Notes: generated from the sequence alone by a model not told the origin. Positions 30,523 to 41,063 are shown, counted from the stretch's first letter. The stretch: 64,000 nucleotides of DNA from Allobosea sp. 67-29 (GCF_001898115.1 NZ_MKSQ01000019.1:24047-88046); one strand, 5' to 3'. Translations and numbers: made by a program.

Positions 30523-31329
30523 TCAGCGCCGGCGGCTCGCGGCGTAAAGCGCGATCGCCGTCGCGTTGGAGACGTTGAGGCTGGTGATCGCGCCGGGCAC
30601 TTCGAGCCGGGCGACATGATCGCAGAGTTCGCGGGTCCGCTGGCGCAGACCCTTGCCCTCGGCGCCCATCACCATGACGAGCGGCCGGCGCAGGGCGACC
30701 TCTTCGAGCGCGACATCGCCTTCCGAATCGAAGCCGAGGCGCAGGAAGCCGCGTTTGCCCAGCGTCTCCAGCGCGTCGCCGAGATTGCGGACGGCGACGA
30801 GCGGGACATGTTCGAGCGCGCCGGAGGCGGATTTCGCCAGCACGCCCGTCGCGGCCGGGGAGTGGCGGATGGTGACGATCACCGCCGCCGCGCCGAAGGC
30901 GGCAGCCGAGCGCAGGATCGCGCCGACATTGTGCGGGTCGGTGATCTGGTCGAGCGCGAGGACGACGGCATCGTCCGGCAGGCTGTCGAGATCGGGCGAG
31001 GGCAGGGGCTCACAGACCAGATAAAGTCCCTGATGCACCGAATCGGGCGTCAGCAGCCGATCGATCTCGGACGGGCGCACGAGTTCCGCCTCGACCGGCA
31101 AGTCACCGATCTCCTCCCGCAGGCGGCGCAGCGCATTCTCGGTGGCGAGCAGGCGCCGGAAGCGCCGGTGCGGGTTGCGCAGGGCCTCGACGACGGGGTG
31201 GACGCCATAGAGAACGGCCTCGTCGATATCGCCGGGACGGTGCGGCGGCGGGGCGCCGGCGCGGCGGGCATGACCGCCCGGCCGGTTGCCGGCCGGCCTG
31301 GCCTGTTTGGGACGGAATGGCGGCGCCAT
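30523..31329 (-). CDS. rlmB: 23S rRNA (guanosine-2'-O-)-methyltransferase, TrmH/SpoU family
   Basis: A 268-residue SPOUT enzyme. The N terminus is a basic, Pro/Arg-rich extension, then a substrate-binding domain (VLYGVHPVVEALRNPHRRFR; SVHQGLYLV). The three family motifs follow: DPHNVGAILRSAAAFG (motif 1), MVMGAEGKGLR (motif 2) and SLNVSNATAIALYAA (motif 3), which form the SAM-binding knot. The expected activity is 2'-O-methylation of G2251 in the 23S rRNA P-loop. The order rlmB then a divergent tRNA-Tyr is common in Hyphomicrobiales. Confidence 0.92.
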   Translation of the reverse strand: MAPPFRPKQARPAGNRPGGHARRAGAPPPHRPGDIDEAVLYGVHPVVEALRNPHRRFRRLLATENALRRLREEIGDLPVEAELVRPSEIDRLLTPDSVHQGLYLVCEPLPSPDLDSLPDDAVVLALDQITDPHNVGAILRSAAAFGAAAVIVTIRHSPAATGVLAKSASGALEHVPLVAVRNLGDALETLGKRGFLRLGFDSEGDVALEEVALRRPLVMVMGAEGKGLRQRTRELCDHVARLEVPGAITSLNVSNATAIALYAASRRR

Positions 31330-31431
31330 CGCTTTCTCCAGAATTTCTCCGCCTGCCGTGCCACGGCACGGCGCTCTTGACCAGCGCGGAACGATCCGCG
31401 CGCCCCTCCTTCCCTTCGAAAGGTTCAAACC

Positions 31432-31986
31432 ATGGCAGATGCCAGTCAGCGCTTCGTGGTCATCACCGGCGGCCCGGGCTCTGGCAAGACTACCCTGATC
31501 GAGGCTCTCGCGGCTTCCGGCCATGCGGTGATGCCGGAAGCGGGCCGACAGGTCATCCGCGAGCAGCTCGCGGCAGGCGGGCAGGGGCTGCCCTGGGCCG
31601 ATCGCGAGCGCTTCGCGGCATTGATGCTGGCCCGGGACCTGCGCAATCATGCGGCGGCGCGGAGCAGGACCGGCTTCGTGTTCTTCGATCGCGGCATTCC
31701 CGACATCGCCGGCTATCTTTCGCTGTGCGGATTGCCTGTATCGCAAGCCGTCGAGCGGGCCGCCCGCGAATGCCGCTACCGCCGGAGCGTGTTCATCGCG
31801 CCGCCATGGCCCGAGATCTTCGCCGGGGATGCCGAGCGCAAGCAGGACTTCGCCGAGGCGCAGCAGACCTGTGAGGCGATGCTCCAAGCCTATCCGCGCT
31901 TCGGCTACGCGCTTCTGGAACTGCCGCGGGCGAGCATCGCCGAGCGCGTCGCCTTCATGATGAGGCATCTCGCAGCCCCGGCGTGA
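31432..31986 (+). CDS. P-loop ATP/GTP-binding protein (AAA family)
   Basis: A 184-residue protein with an N-terminal Walker A motif (VVITGGPGSGKTTLIEALAA) and a Walker B-like strand (GFVFFDRGIPDIAGY). It resembles the small AAA_28-type ATPases or kinases with a nucleotide-binding core and little else. The Arg-rich lid segment (ARECRYRRSVFIAPPWPEIF) is in place. The substrate is unknown. A 7-bp hairpin (31,384-31,401) lies upstream. Confidence 0.8.
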   Translation: MADASQRFVVITGGPGSGKTTLIEALAASGHAVMPEAGRQVIREQLAAGGQGLPWADRERFAALMLARDLRNHAAARSRTGFVFFDRGIPDIAGYLSLCGLPVSQAVERAARECRYRRSVFIAPPWPEIFAGDAERKQDFAEAQQTCEAMLQAYPRFGYALLELPRASIAERVAFMMRHLAAPA

Positions 31987-32049
31987 GCGCGTTTGCACAG
32001 GAACGGCCTTCCGACGGGAAGGAATTTGCGCCGGCGACCTTTTTGCCGT

Positions 32050-32078
32050 TGACACGCCGCGGCCCGGTCACCATAAGT
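32050..32078 (+). promoter_or_regulatory. Probable promoter for tRNA-Tyr
   Basis: TTGACA (32,050-32,055), a 17-base spacer and CATAAG (32,073-32,078) match a strong sigma70-type promoter. It lies about 70 bases before tRNA-Tyr and downstream of the AAA-family gene, so the tRNA is its likely target. Confidence 0.6.
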
Positions 32079-32155
32079 CCGGCCGCGCCTGCCGGTCGTC
32101 ACGACAGTGACATATCGGTGGCCCGCGGCTCGAAGAGCCGGTCATGGGCGCAGGC

Positions 32156-32240
32156 GGGGGAATGTCCCGAGCGGCAAAGGGGGCGGACTGTAAATCCGCT
32201 GGCTATGCCTTCGCAGGTTCGAGTCCTGCTTCCCCCACCA
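32156..32240 (+). tRNA. tRNA-Tyr (anticodon GUA)
   Basis: An 85-base tRNA with acceptor GGGGGAA pairing TTCCCCC, the long class II variable arm (GGCTATGCC), anticodon loop CTGTAAA with anticodon GTA, T-arm CAGGTTCGAGTCCTG and encoded CCA. A run of seven T follows directly and may contribute to termination. Confidence 0.96.
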
Positions 32241-32478
32241 TTTTTTTCCTAAGTATTTGATTTTTCTTTTTTTAGTGGCGTTCCCTGCGCCTGACGATGA
32301 GGTGTGGGAATAAGGCGTTCGATTTCGGTTCCGGAATCAGGAGCGCAGCGGCCTCTCGGGCAAGCCGAGTGCGGTTCGCTGCACGTGTGGCGCCAGCCTT
32401 GCGAAGGCCGTGGGTCGCTTCAACCCCGCGGCTCGTCCGAGCAGGCTGGCGACAACCTCGGCCTGATGCTTTTAACAG
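32241..32478. other. Intergenic region after tRNA-Tyr
   Basis: No gene is supported. The first 40 bases are very AT-rich (TTTTTTT at 32,241 and a run of seven T near 32,265), and the rest is GC-rich without a clear hairpin. In related genomes a tRNA-Gly and the tuf region often follow this tRNA, and they are absent here, so the stretch is a possible insertion boundary. Confidence 0.4.
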
Positions 32479-33225
32479 CTAGCTGTAGAAGATGCCGCCA
32501 TCCACGTTCAGGGCCTGTCCGGTCACGAAGGCGGAATCGTCCGAAGCGAAGAACGCGACGGGACCCACGACATCCTCGGGATTCCCGAGCCTGTGGAGAT
32601 CCGTGACTTTCTCGAAATACGCGACCCGCTCGGGGTCGCGCAGGTTGTTCATGCCCATCTCTGTCTGGATGATGCCAGGGCAGACTGCATTCACGGTGAT
32701 GCCGTACTGCCCCAATTCCATCGAGGCGACGCGGGTGAAGCCGACTACCGCTGATTTCGACGCGGCATAGTGCGACTGGCCGGGGCCGCCAGTGCGCGCG
32801 GCGAGTGAGGCGATGTTGACGATGCGGCCGTATCGCCGTTCCCGCATATGGGGGATCATCGCCTGGGTCATCTGGAAGACCCCACGCGCATTGACGGCGA
32901 GCGTCGTGTCCCAGAGTTCCGGCGTCAGCTCCTCGATCGAGGCGAGCTTCAGGATGCCGGCATTGTTGACGAGGGCGTCGACATGGCCGAGACCCTGCAC
33001 CGCTTCCGCCACCGAGCGGCGGCAATCGGCGGGATCGCTGACATCGGCCAGAGCGATGACGCAACGGCGGCCGTGGTTGCCGATCTCGGCCGCGGTTTCA
33101 TCCAGCGCGGCTTTCTGGGTCGCAAGATCGGTCAGCGCCAGGTCGTAGCCGCGCTCGGCGAGCCCGATGGCGATGGCGCGGCCGATGCCCCGGCTGGCGC
33201 CCGTGACGATGGCTTGTCTGGTCAT
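32479..33225 (-). CDS. Short-chain dehydrogenase/reductase (SDR)
   Basis: A 248-residue classical SDR: NAD(P)-binding VTGASRGIGRAIAIGLAERG, structural VNNAGIL, catalytic serine in NIASLAA, and YAASK with the catalytic Tyr and Lys. The C terminus, GQALNVDGGIFYS, is the usual ending. Asp after the second strand (ALTDLATQ) hints at NAD(H) preference. It is the last gene of the aldolase-kinase-SDR unit, so it could interconvert a polyol or hydroxyl-acid and the ketose used by the kinase. Substrate unknown. It lies 19 bases after the kinase gene. Confidence 0.9.
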   Translation of the reverse strand: MTRQAIVTGASRGIGRAIAIGLAERGYDLALTDLATQKAALDETAAEIGNHGRRCVIALADVSDPADCRRSVAEAVQGLGHVDALVNNAGILKLASIEELTPELWDTTLAVNARGVFQMTQAMIPHMRERRYGRIVNIASLAARTGGPGQSHYAASKSAVVGFTRVASMELGQYGITVNAVCPGIIQTEMGMNNLRDPERVAYFEKVTDLHRLGNPEDVVGPVAFFASDDSAFVTGQALNVDGGIFYS

Positions 33226-33244
33226 GTCTGTTCTCGCAGCAGCT

Positions 33245-34213
33245 TCAGGATAAGGGGCAGGTGGGCTTGCGCACCGGCAGGCTGTTCATCGCGTTCACGG
33301 TCTCGTCGAAGGAGACCAGATTCGCGCCGGAGCCGAGGCCGGTGGCGACGAGTGCAGCTGTCGCAGTCGCGAGGCGCGCGCATTCCGGAAGTGTCCAGCC
33401 GCGGGCAAGGCCGGCGATGAAGCCTCCGGAATAGGCATCGCCGCAGCCGGTGGTATCGCGCACCGGGACCTCGAAGGCCGGCATCGTGAACGCCTGGCCG
33501 TCTCGAGTCATGACGAAGGAGCCGTCCCCTCCGAGCGAAATCGCGCAGGCGCCGGCACCCTTGTCGAGGAAGAAGCGCGCGCAGGCGGCAGGATCGTGGG
33601 TTCCGACCATCGCGGCGGTCTCGTCGATGCTCGGCATGAAGAAATCGACCTCCGGCAGCAGCGGCTCCACCAATGCGAGGGTCTCGGCACGGGCCGAGAT
33701 CAGGTCGAGCGTGGTGGTGCGGCCAGCTTTGCGCGCATCGGCGAGCAGTGCGCGCGATGGTTCGCCATCCATCGCCAGCAGCGAGCCGACACCGCCGAGA
33801 TGGACGATCCGGCCCTCGCAGGCACGCGCCTGCGCTGCAGGCGAGATGCGCCAGCGGGCCGAGGCGCCGCGAGCATGGAGGGCGGGCCGCGATCCGTCGG
33901 GCCGGATCGGCAGAATAGTGGCGGAGGTCGGGCTGTCGGCGATGCGCTCCATCACGGAGACGTCGATGCCGTCGCGCTTCAGCGCGTCCAGCACCCAGTC
34001 CGCCTTCTCGTCCGCGCCGACGGCGCCGACCGCGAGCGCCTTCAGCCCTAGCCGTGCGCAGGGTACGACGGTTCCGCCCGCGGTACCGGCGACCGTGAGG
34101 CGGATCTCATCGATCAGGTAGCGCGTGCCGCCGGGCGGAATCTCGGTGACGGGCACGCCCAGGATATCGAGGATGTAGGAACCGCAGACGCTGACATCAT
34201 GGGTGTGCGACAT
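33245..34213 (-). CDS. PfkB-family sugar kinase
   Basis: A 322-residue ribokinase/PfkB-fold kinase. The N-terminal substrate glycine region is present (VAGTAGGTVVPCARLGLKAL), and the C-terminal catalytic signature is DTTGCGDAYSGGFIAGLARG, where the Asp of GCGDA is the catalytic base. It probably phosphorylates a ketose or related sugar. Lying between the aldolase and the SDR, it fits a route in which a ketose is phosphorylated and then cleaved. The first 30 residues (GSYILDILGVPVTEIPPGGT) also match the family opening. Confidence 0.88.
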   Translation of the reverse strand: MSHTHDVSVCGSYILDILGVPVTEIPPGGTRYLIDEIRLTVAGTAGGTVVPCARLGLKALAVGAVGADEKADWVLDALKRDGIDVSVMERIADSPTSATILPIRPDGSRPALHARGASARWRISPAAQARACEGRIVHLGGVGSLLAMDGEPSRALLADARKAGRTTTLDLISARAETLALVEPLLPEVDFFMPSIDETAAMVGTHDPAACARFFLDKGAGACAISLGGDGSFVMTRDGQAFTMPAFEVPVRDTTGCGDAYSGGFIAGLARGWTLPECARLATATAALVATGLGSGANLVSFDETVNAMNSLPVRKPTCPLS

Positions 34214-34261
34214 CGGAAGTCTTCTCGGAAAGAGAGGGAAAATGGCGGCGGCAGCGTCGGA

Positions 34262-34954
34262 TCAGGCGGCGCCGGTCGGATCTGCGGCCAAGGGCTTCCT
34301 CTCGCGCAGGCCGTATTGGCCCCAGCGCTTCAGGATGCTGTCGATCTCCTCGTCCGGCAGGAGCGGCGGCGTGCCGATCTGAAGGCAGCCATGATACTGT
34401 TTCGCCAGGGTCTCGACCTCGATGGCGAGCCACATCGCCTTGCGCAGGCTGACGCCGGTGGCGATCAGGCCGTGATGGGCCAGGAGACAGGCACGTCGTC
34501 CGGTCAGCGCCTCGAGCGCCAAACGTGACAGTTCCGCCGTGCCGTACTGGGCGTAGGGCGCGCAAGGGATGTCGTTCCCGCCAGCGGCGGCGATCATGTA
34601 GTGGATGGCAGGGATGGTCTTGTGCATGATCGCGAGGATCGTGCAGTAGGTCGGATGGGCGTGGACCACCGCCTGCGCCTCGGGCTTGGCCTTGAGGATG
34701 TCGAGGTGGAAGCGCCATTCGGTGGAGGGCACATTGCCTTCTCGCGCCTTCCAGCCGCCACCCCAGTCCATGAAGACAATGTCCTCCGGGGTCATCTGAT
34801 CGTAGGGCAGTCCTGACGGCGTCAGCAGGATGCCGCCGTCGACGCGAACGCCGATATTGCCCGAGGTGCCCTGATTGATGCCCGACGCCGTCATCTCCCG
34901 GCAGGCGTCGACGATGGATTGCCGCAGATCGCGGTCGTCCTGGTTTCCTCCCAT
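34262..34954 (-). CDS. Class II aldolase/adducin-family protein
   Basis: A 230-residue protein of the FucA/AraD fold. Zinc-binding histidines appear in VVHAHPTYC and in LLAHHGLIATG; the phosphate-binding loop is visible as GINQGTSGNIGVRV and LTPSGLPYDQM. Such enzymes cleave sugar-1-phosphates to dihydroxyacetone phosphate plus an aldehyde, or epimerise ribulose-5-phosphate. Context (PfkB kinase and SDR downstream in the same unit) supports an aldolase in ketose breakdown. A regulator-site palindrome lies 50 bases upstream of its start, so it leads a three-gene operon. Confidence 0.88.
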   Translation of the reverse strand: MGGNQDDRDLRQSIVDACREMTASGINQGTSGNIGVRVDGGILLTPSGLPYDQMTPEDIVFMDWGGGWKAREGNVPSTEWRFHLDILKAKPEAQAVVHAHPTYCTILAIMHKTIPAIHYMIAAAGGNDIPCAPYAQYGTAELSRLALEALTGRRACLLAHHGLIATGVSLRKAMWLAIEVETLAKQYHGCLQIGTPPLLPDEEIDSILKRWGQYGLRERKPLAADPTGAA

Positions 34955-35003
34955 CCCGCAGAGCCTCCCCGCTCCGGCGATCCCCGGGCGGTGCCGACGA
35001 TCT

Positions 35004-35029
35004 GTTCTGCAGTTCAGAACACAATTTCA
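35004..35029 (-). promoter_or_regulatory. Regulon operator upstream of the aldolase operon
   Basis: The 17-base GTTCTGCAGTTCAGAAC (35,004-35,020) followed by ACAATTTCA matches the sites at 41,064 and 41,227 in core, flank and orientation relative to the gene. It lies about 50 bases before the aldolase start. Confidence 0.7.
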
Positions 35030-35086
35030 TTTTATTGAAAGCGCATGCAACTTTTCAATGGCTGCATGCGGTACGGCGGACGAAGC

Positions 35087-36082
35087 TCAGCGCGAAACGT
35101 CGATCACCACGCGGCCGCGAATCCTGCCGGCGACAATGTCCTCCGCCAACTCCGGCAGGGAGGACATCGGCTCGATGCGAGCGATCCGGCCGAGCTGCGC
35201 CTTGTCGAGATGCTTGGCCAGCGTCTTCCATGCGCTGTCGCGCTTCGCGGCCGGCGCCATCACGCTGTCGATGCCGAGAAGGCTCACGCCGCGCAGGATA
35301 TGCGGCGCCACGGTCGCCGGAAGGTCCATGCCGCCCGCCAGTCCACAGGCCGCGACGGCACCACCATAGGCTGTCTGCGCCAGCACATTGGCCAGGGTCG
35401 TCGACCCCACGGAATCGACCGCGCCACCCCAGCGCTCCTTCTGCAGCGCGCCTCCCTTCTCCGCCAAGGCCGTCCGCTCTACGAAGGCGGTGGCGCCGAG
35501 CTCGGCAAGATAGGGGTGCGTCTCGGGTCTGCCGGTGGCGGCTGTGACGGTGTAGCCCTTGCGCGCGAGCAGGCTGATCGCGGTCGAGCCGACGCCGCCG
35601 GCCGCGCCCGTCACCAGCACCTCGCGGCCGCCCGGCGCGATCGCTCCCCAACCCTCGAGGGCATCGATGCAGAGCGCGGCGGTATAACCGGCGGTGCCGA
35701 TGCCCATGGCCTCCTCGAAGGTGAAGGCATCGGGCAGCGGCGTCAGCCATTGGGGCTTGAGTCTCTGGAAGCGGGAATAGCCGCCCCATTCCGTCTCTGA
35801 AAGGCCCCAGCCATTGACCAGAACCTTGTCGCCGGCCTTCCAATCGGGCGAGCGGCTTTCGACGACCGTCCCTGCGAGGTCGATTCCCGCCACCATGGGC
35901 AGCCGGCGCGCGATCCGTCCCTTGCCGCTGATTGCGAGGCCGTCCTTGTAATTCAACGTCGAGAAGGCGATGGCCACGAGCATATCATGATCGGGAAGAT
36001 CCGCCACGGTCAGGTCCCGGAACTCGGCACGCGGGCGTCCGTCGTGCTCGACGATTGTCATGGCGCGGAAGCTGTCGGTCAT
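35087..36082 (-). CDS. AcuI/YhdH-family zinc-independent reductase (MDR)
   Basis: A 331-residue medium-chain reductase of the YhdH/AcuI group: NYKDGLAISGKGRIARRLPM, then GIDLAGTVVES, then the nucleotide-binding VLVTGAAGGVGSTAISLLAR. AcuI reduces acrylyl-CoA to propionyl-CoA with NADPH and protects against that reactive intermediate. The adjacent CoA-transferase genes make a CoA-linked pathway plausible, but the substrate could be another enoyl-CoA. It lies 54 bases after the iclR-type gene, on the same strand. Confidence 0.85.
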   Translation of the reverse strand: MTDSFRAMTIVEHDGRPRAEFRDLTVADLPDHDMLVAIAFSTLNYKDGLAISGKGRIARRLPMVAGIDLAGTVVESRSPDWKAGDKVLVNGWGLSETEWGGYSRFQRLKPQWLTPLPDAFTFEEAMGIGTAGYTAALCIDALEGWGAIAPGGREVLVTGAAGGVGSTAISLLARKGYTVTAATGRPETHPYLAELGATAFVERTALAEKGGALQKERWGGAVDSVGSTTLANVLAQTAYGGAVAACGLAGGMDLPATVAPHILRGVSLLGIDSVMAPAAKRDSAWKTLAKHLDKAQLGRIARIEPMSSLPELAEDIVAGRIRGRVVIDVSR

Positions 36083-36136
36083 GGCGGTGCCTTTCGCGGC
36101 GGTGTGGGTCCGGTCGTGCGGCGCATGGGGATGGCG

Positions 36137-36895
36137 TCAGTGCGGGGGCGAATGGCCGAGGGCCGTGCTGATCGACAGGGCGGCCTTTCGAACCTCTTCC
36201 GAGAACTGCTTCAACTCCTTGCGTTTCAGCCGGGAGTCGGGTCCCGATATGCCGATCGCGCCGACGACCTCGCCGGCCCGGCCGAGGATGGCGCAGGCGC
36301 AGGCCGCGATGCCGTCCCGCCATTCGCCCTGCAGGACCACGGCGTAGCCCTGCTGACGGATCTGCGCGATATCGGCCATGAGCTCATCGAGCGTCACGCG
36401 GGTCGTCGCGGTGTAGCGCTTGAAGAGCGGCCGGAAGCGTTCGAGGGCCTCGTCGGGCTCATGCGCGAGCATGGCCTTGCCGGTCGCCATGGCGAATGCG
36501 GGCGCGCGCATGCCGACGCTGGTATGGGCACGGATCTGATGCTGGCTCTCGATCTTGTCGACATAGACCACGTCGGTGTCGTCAAGTACGGAGAGATGCA
36601 CCGTCTCGCCTGTCGCTTGCGCCAGCTTCTCCATGGCCGGCCGCGCGGTGGAAACGAGGTCCATGCGCCTGACGACGCAGCTTCCGAGTTCCCAGATCTT
36701 CAGCGTCGGCTCGTAGGTGCTGACCGGCGGAGGCGCCTGCCGGACGAAACCCTGGGCCTGAAGGGTCGCCAGCAGCCGATGGACATTGCTCTTGGTCAAC
36801 CCGAGCTCGCCGGCGAGGTCCGTGATGCCGCGCGGCTTGCTGCTTCGTGCCAGAACCTCGAGGAGCCGGAGCCCCTTCGTGAAAGCCTTGTCCAT
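36137..36895 (-). CDS. IclR-family transcriptional regulator
   Basis: A 252-residue IclR protein. The N-terminal winged helix is LRLLEVLARSSKPRGITDLA, then GLTKSNVHRLLATLQAQGFV. The effector domain follows from residue about 75 (SVLDDTDVVYVDKIESQHQI; then the conserved FAMATGKAML). It sits between the transporter and AcuI-like genes, so it is the likely local regulator of the three operator-bearing units. ATG 36,895 begins the domain directly. Confidence 0.9.
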   Translation of the reverse strand: MDKAFTKGLRLLEVLARSSKPRGITDLAGELGLTKSNVHRLLATLQAQGFVRQAPPPVSTYEPTLKIWELGSCVVRRMDLVSTARPAMEKLAQATGETVHLSVLDDTDVVYVDKIESQHQIRAHTSVGMRAPAFAMATGKAMLAHEPDEALERFRPLFKRYTATTRVTLDELMADIAQIRQQGYAVVLQGEWRDGIAACACAILGRAGEVVGAIGISGPDSRLKRKELKQFSEEVRKAALSISTALGHSPPH

Positions 36896-36927
36896 CGTGT
36901 GACCCGTTTCCCCTGAGCCGGAAATCT

Positions 36928-36943
36928 CTATGCCCCGGCATAG
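36928..36943. promoter_or_regulatory. Inverted repeat upstream of iclR
   Basis: CTATGCC-CC-GGCATAG forms 7-bp arms around two bases, 33 bases before the regulator's start. It differs from the 17-bp GTTCT-AGAAC sites and could be a separate regulator's site or a weak terminator for the transporter operon. Confidence 0.4.
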
Positions 36944-36993
36944 GCGACGGGAAGACGGCCGCCAACCGGGGCAGCCGCCTTCCCGCCGGCCGG

Positions 36994-38094
36994 CTATTTG
37001 GCCAACAGCGCGTTGAGCTTCTCCTGCCCGAATTCCTCGTTGGTCGCGCGGCCGTCGTGTGCTGGGGCCCCCCAATAGTCAGGGCTCCATTCGATGGCCT
37101 GCGCCAGGTTCTTCGGGTTGTTGGCCCAGTAGGTGCTGATTTTCGGGTCGGCCGCGTCGAACACGACCGAAGAAGGCAGCGCGACCGGGAAATTCGACGT
37201 CAGCTCGGCGGCGCGCTTGGGGTCGAGCCGCCAGGACAGCACCTTGAGGGCGTTGTCGTAATTGGGCGCGCCCTTCGGGATCGAGAAGAAGTCGTAATAG
37301 ACGAAGCCCTGGTTCCAGGTCAGCGCGACGGGGGCGCCTTCGAGGGCGAATTTGCTCATCGAGCCGGTATAGGCCATGCACATGTCGGCCTCGCCGTCGA
37401 GGAGCAGCTGCGGCGGCTGCGCGGCCGTCGTCCACCATTTGGTGATATGCGGCTTGATCTCCGCGAGCTTCTTGAGCGCCCGCTCCATGTCGATCGGATA
37501 GAGCTTGTCCTGGGGCACGCCGTCCGCCATCAGCGCCGCCTCGAAGGTGAAGCGCGACCAGGCGGGCATGCAGCGCCGGCCCGGGAACTTCTTGACGTCC
37601 CAGAAATCGGCCCAGCTCTGCGGTTCGTTGCCGGGCTTGTACTTGTCCTTGTTCCAGGCGAGGCCGACGCCGATCACCTGCAGCGCGACGCCCTTGGGCC
37701 GCTTGAGGTTGTCCGGCATCGCCGCGAGCGTCTTCTGCGCGGATTCGGAGAGCTTCTTGTAGTCGATGTCCGCGAGGCAGCAGTCGCCGAGCAACTTGGT
37801 CTCCTGGTCGAAGATGAAGGCGAGATCCCAGGCCGCCTTGCCGGCATCCGCCTGGGCCTTCAGCCGCGGGCCGCTGCGGGCTTCCTGGACGGTCACGACC
37901 TTGATGCCCGTCTCCTTCTCGAACGGCCCGTACATGATCTTGCGCAGGGCTTCGCCGTAGGCGCCGCCCGGATCCTGCACGATCACCTCTTTGCTCTGGG
38001 CATGGGCGCTCTGCGCCAGGCCGGCAGGCAATGCCACGGTGGCCAGGACCGCAAGCATCCGCCAGGTCGTCATGCGTCTCGTCATGTGCTTCAT
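36994..38094 (-). CDS. Periplasmic substrate-binding protein, PotD/polyamine-opine type
   Basis: A 366-residue (363 from the ATG at 38,085) periplasmic protein with signal peptide (MLAVLATVALPAGLAQSAHA, then a cleavage before QSKEV). The mature protein has the family pattern: IVQDPGGAYGEALRKIMYGP, then the region with WDLAFIFDQETKLLGDCCLA, then GVGLAWNKDKY. It belongs to the polyamine/opine/phosphonate (POPT) type that also covers PotD and 2-aminoethylphosphonate binders. The pair CC in GDCC is unusual. The aromatic-box residues expected to hold an amine cannot be confirmed. It is the third gene of the ABC operon. Confidence 0.88.
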   Translation of the reverse strand: MKHMTRRMTTWRMLAVLATVALPAGLAQSAHAQSKEVIVQDPGGAYGEALRKIMYGPFEKETGIKVVTVQEARSGPRLKAQADAGKAAWDLAFIFDQETKLLGDCCLADIDYKKLSESAQKTLAAMPDNLKRPKGVALQVIGVGLAWNKDKYKPGNEPQSWADFWDVKKFPGRRCMPAWSRFTFEAALMADGVPQDKLYPIDMERALKKLAEIKPHITKWWTTAAQPPQLLLDGEADMCMAYTGSMSKFALEGAPVALTWNQGFVYYDFFSIPKGAPNYDNALKVLSWRLDPKRAAELTSNFPVALPSSVVFDAADPKISTYWANNPKNLAQAIEWSPDYWGAPAHDGRATNEEFGQEKLNALLAK

Positions 38095-38121
38095 CCCTCC
38101 CGTTTTTGTTTGATTTGTTAG

Positions 38122-39905
38122 TCAGGCGCCGGCGCGTGTCCGCGCCAGCACCGGGCCGGCGAGCGCGAGCCCGATCACGACCAGCAGGACCTCGAGCGAG
38201 GAAACCACCGCCAGAACCGGGTTGAGCTGGTAGTTGATGTCGGCCCAGAGCATCAGCGGCAGCGTCTTCAACTGCGCGCTGGACAGGAACAACGACAGCA
38301 CCAGTTCGTCGAAGGAGTGCAGGAAGGCGAAGAAGGCCGCTGCAGCGAGGCCGGGTGCGATCGCCGGCAACGTCACCGTGCGAAACACGGTGAGCGGGGG
38401 GGCGCCATGCAGGGCGGCCGCCTGTTCGAGCCGCCTGTCGACGCCCTGGAGCGCGGCCGAGACGATGATCACGACGAGCGGAATCCCGCCGATCGCATGG
38501 GCTGAGGCGAGCCCCCAGATCGTTCCCACGAGGTCGAAGCGCAGGAACAGGCTGTAGAGCGACAGACCGAGCACCACCGGCGGCACGATGACCGGGCTCA
38601 CGAGCAGCAGCATGATGATCGATTTGCCGCGGATCTCGCTGCGCACGATTCCCATCGCGGCGGAGGCGCCGAGTGTCACCGAGATGATAGCCGAGGTGGC
38701 GGCGATCACCGAGGATTTCCAGAAGGCCTCCATCCAGTTGGGGTCGGAGAAGAACTTCTCGTACCAGCGCAGCGACAGCCCCGGCGGCGGGAAGGTGAGG
38801 TAGGAAGCGCTGCTGAACGAGATCACCATCACGACCAGGATCGGCAGGATCAGCGTGGCGATGACGGCGCCGCCGAGAAGGATCACGGTCCAGCGGCCCC
38901 AGGCTGGGTTGAGCCGGCTCAGCAGCCGCAAGGCGGGCCAGCCGACACGGTCTGCAACTCCGGCGAGAAGCCGCCGCTGCGGAGTGGGCACCGCCTCATG
39001 CGCGGTTGCCGGACGAGGTTGCCCCTCCGCGAGCTGGCCGCCGCCCCAGATGAAGGAGAAGCCGAGGAAGTGGCCGGCCAGCGCGACGAAGAGCAGCGTG
39101 ATGATCAGCAGCACCACGGCCAATGCCTGAAGGAAGCCCTCGCTGCCGATGAAATCGGCCTGTTGCACGATGTGCATCGCGAACATCTGGTCGCCCGGTC
39201 CGCCGAGCAGCGTCGGGGTGATGAAGAAGCCGAGAGCGGCCACGAAGACGAGCAGGAAGCCCGCGCCCATCCCGGGCAAGGTGAGGGGCAGGAGAATGCG
39301 CCAGAAGGTGGCGATCGGTCCGGCGCCGGAGGCTTGCGCGGCCCGCGGCAGCGCCACGTCGAGACGTGAGACGCTGGAATAGATGCTGAGCACCATGATC
39401 GGCAGCAGCACCGCCGTCATGCCGAGCAGGACCGTGCCGCGGTTGAAGAGGAACTGGGCGGGTTCGCCGAGCAGTCCGAGCCCGGTCAGGAGCTTATTGA
39501 CCGGGCCGTTGCGGCCGAGCAGCACCATCCAGGCATAGGTGCGGATCAGGATGGCGATGAAATAGGGCAGCAGCACTCCGGCCGTGACCAGGATTCTGGC
39601 GATGCCGGATGTACGCCGGATCAGGAGCGCCGTCGGGTAGCCGAGCAGCAGGCACAGCGTCGCTACGGTAAGGGATATCTGCATCGTCCGGACGAGCGCG
39701 TCCCAGTAGAGCGGCACCGAGAAGACGCGTTCGAAGAAGGTCGACCATGTCGGGCCGCTGACGCTGATGCGGAAGAGATCGACGACCGGCAACAGGTAGA
39801 TGAAGCCGAGGAAGAGCGCGGCCGGCAGCAGGAGCAATGCCGGGTTGGATAGCCTGACGGCGAAGCCCGCCGGGCGGCGAGGATGGGAGGCTGCGGCAAG
39901 GGCGG

Positions 39906-39909
<4 letters not shown>
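38122..39909 (-). CDS. Fused ABC permease (PotB-PotC type)
   Basis: A 595-residue inner-membrane protein containing two complete permease domains that are normally separate genes. Domain 1 (residues about 10-300) ends with the coupling EAA-like loop LPRAAQASGAGPIATFWRIL; domain 2 (about 330-595) has the equivalent LEQAAALHGAPPLTVFRTVT. A soluble linker (EGQPRPATAHEAVPTPQRR) joins them. About 12 membrane helices are seen. I use GTG 39,909, which overlaps the ATPase stop in a GTGA junction; ATG 39,924 is an alternative. Confidence 0.88.
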
Positions 39910-41048
<1,139 letters not shown>

Positions 41049-41063
41049 CACGTCTCTCCCGTC

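Noticed and set aside
31983..32252. An 89-codon rightward frame ending in SQVRVLLPPPFFS
   Set aside because: It runs through the tRNA-Tyr gene, and the C-terminal part is the typical false translation of a tRNA.
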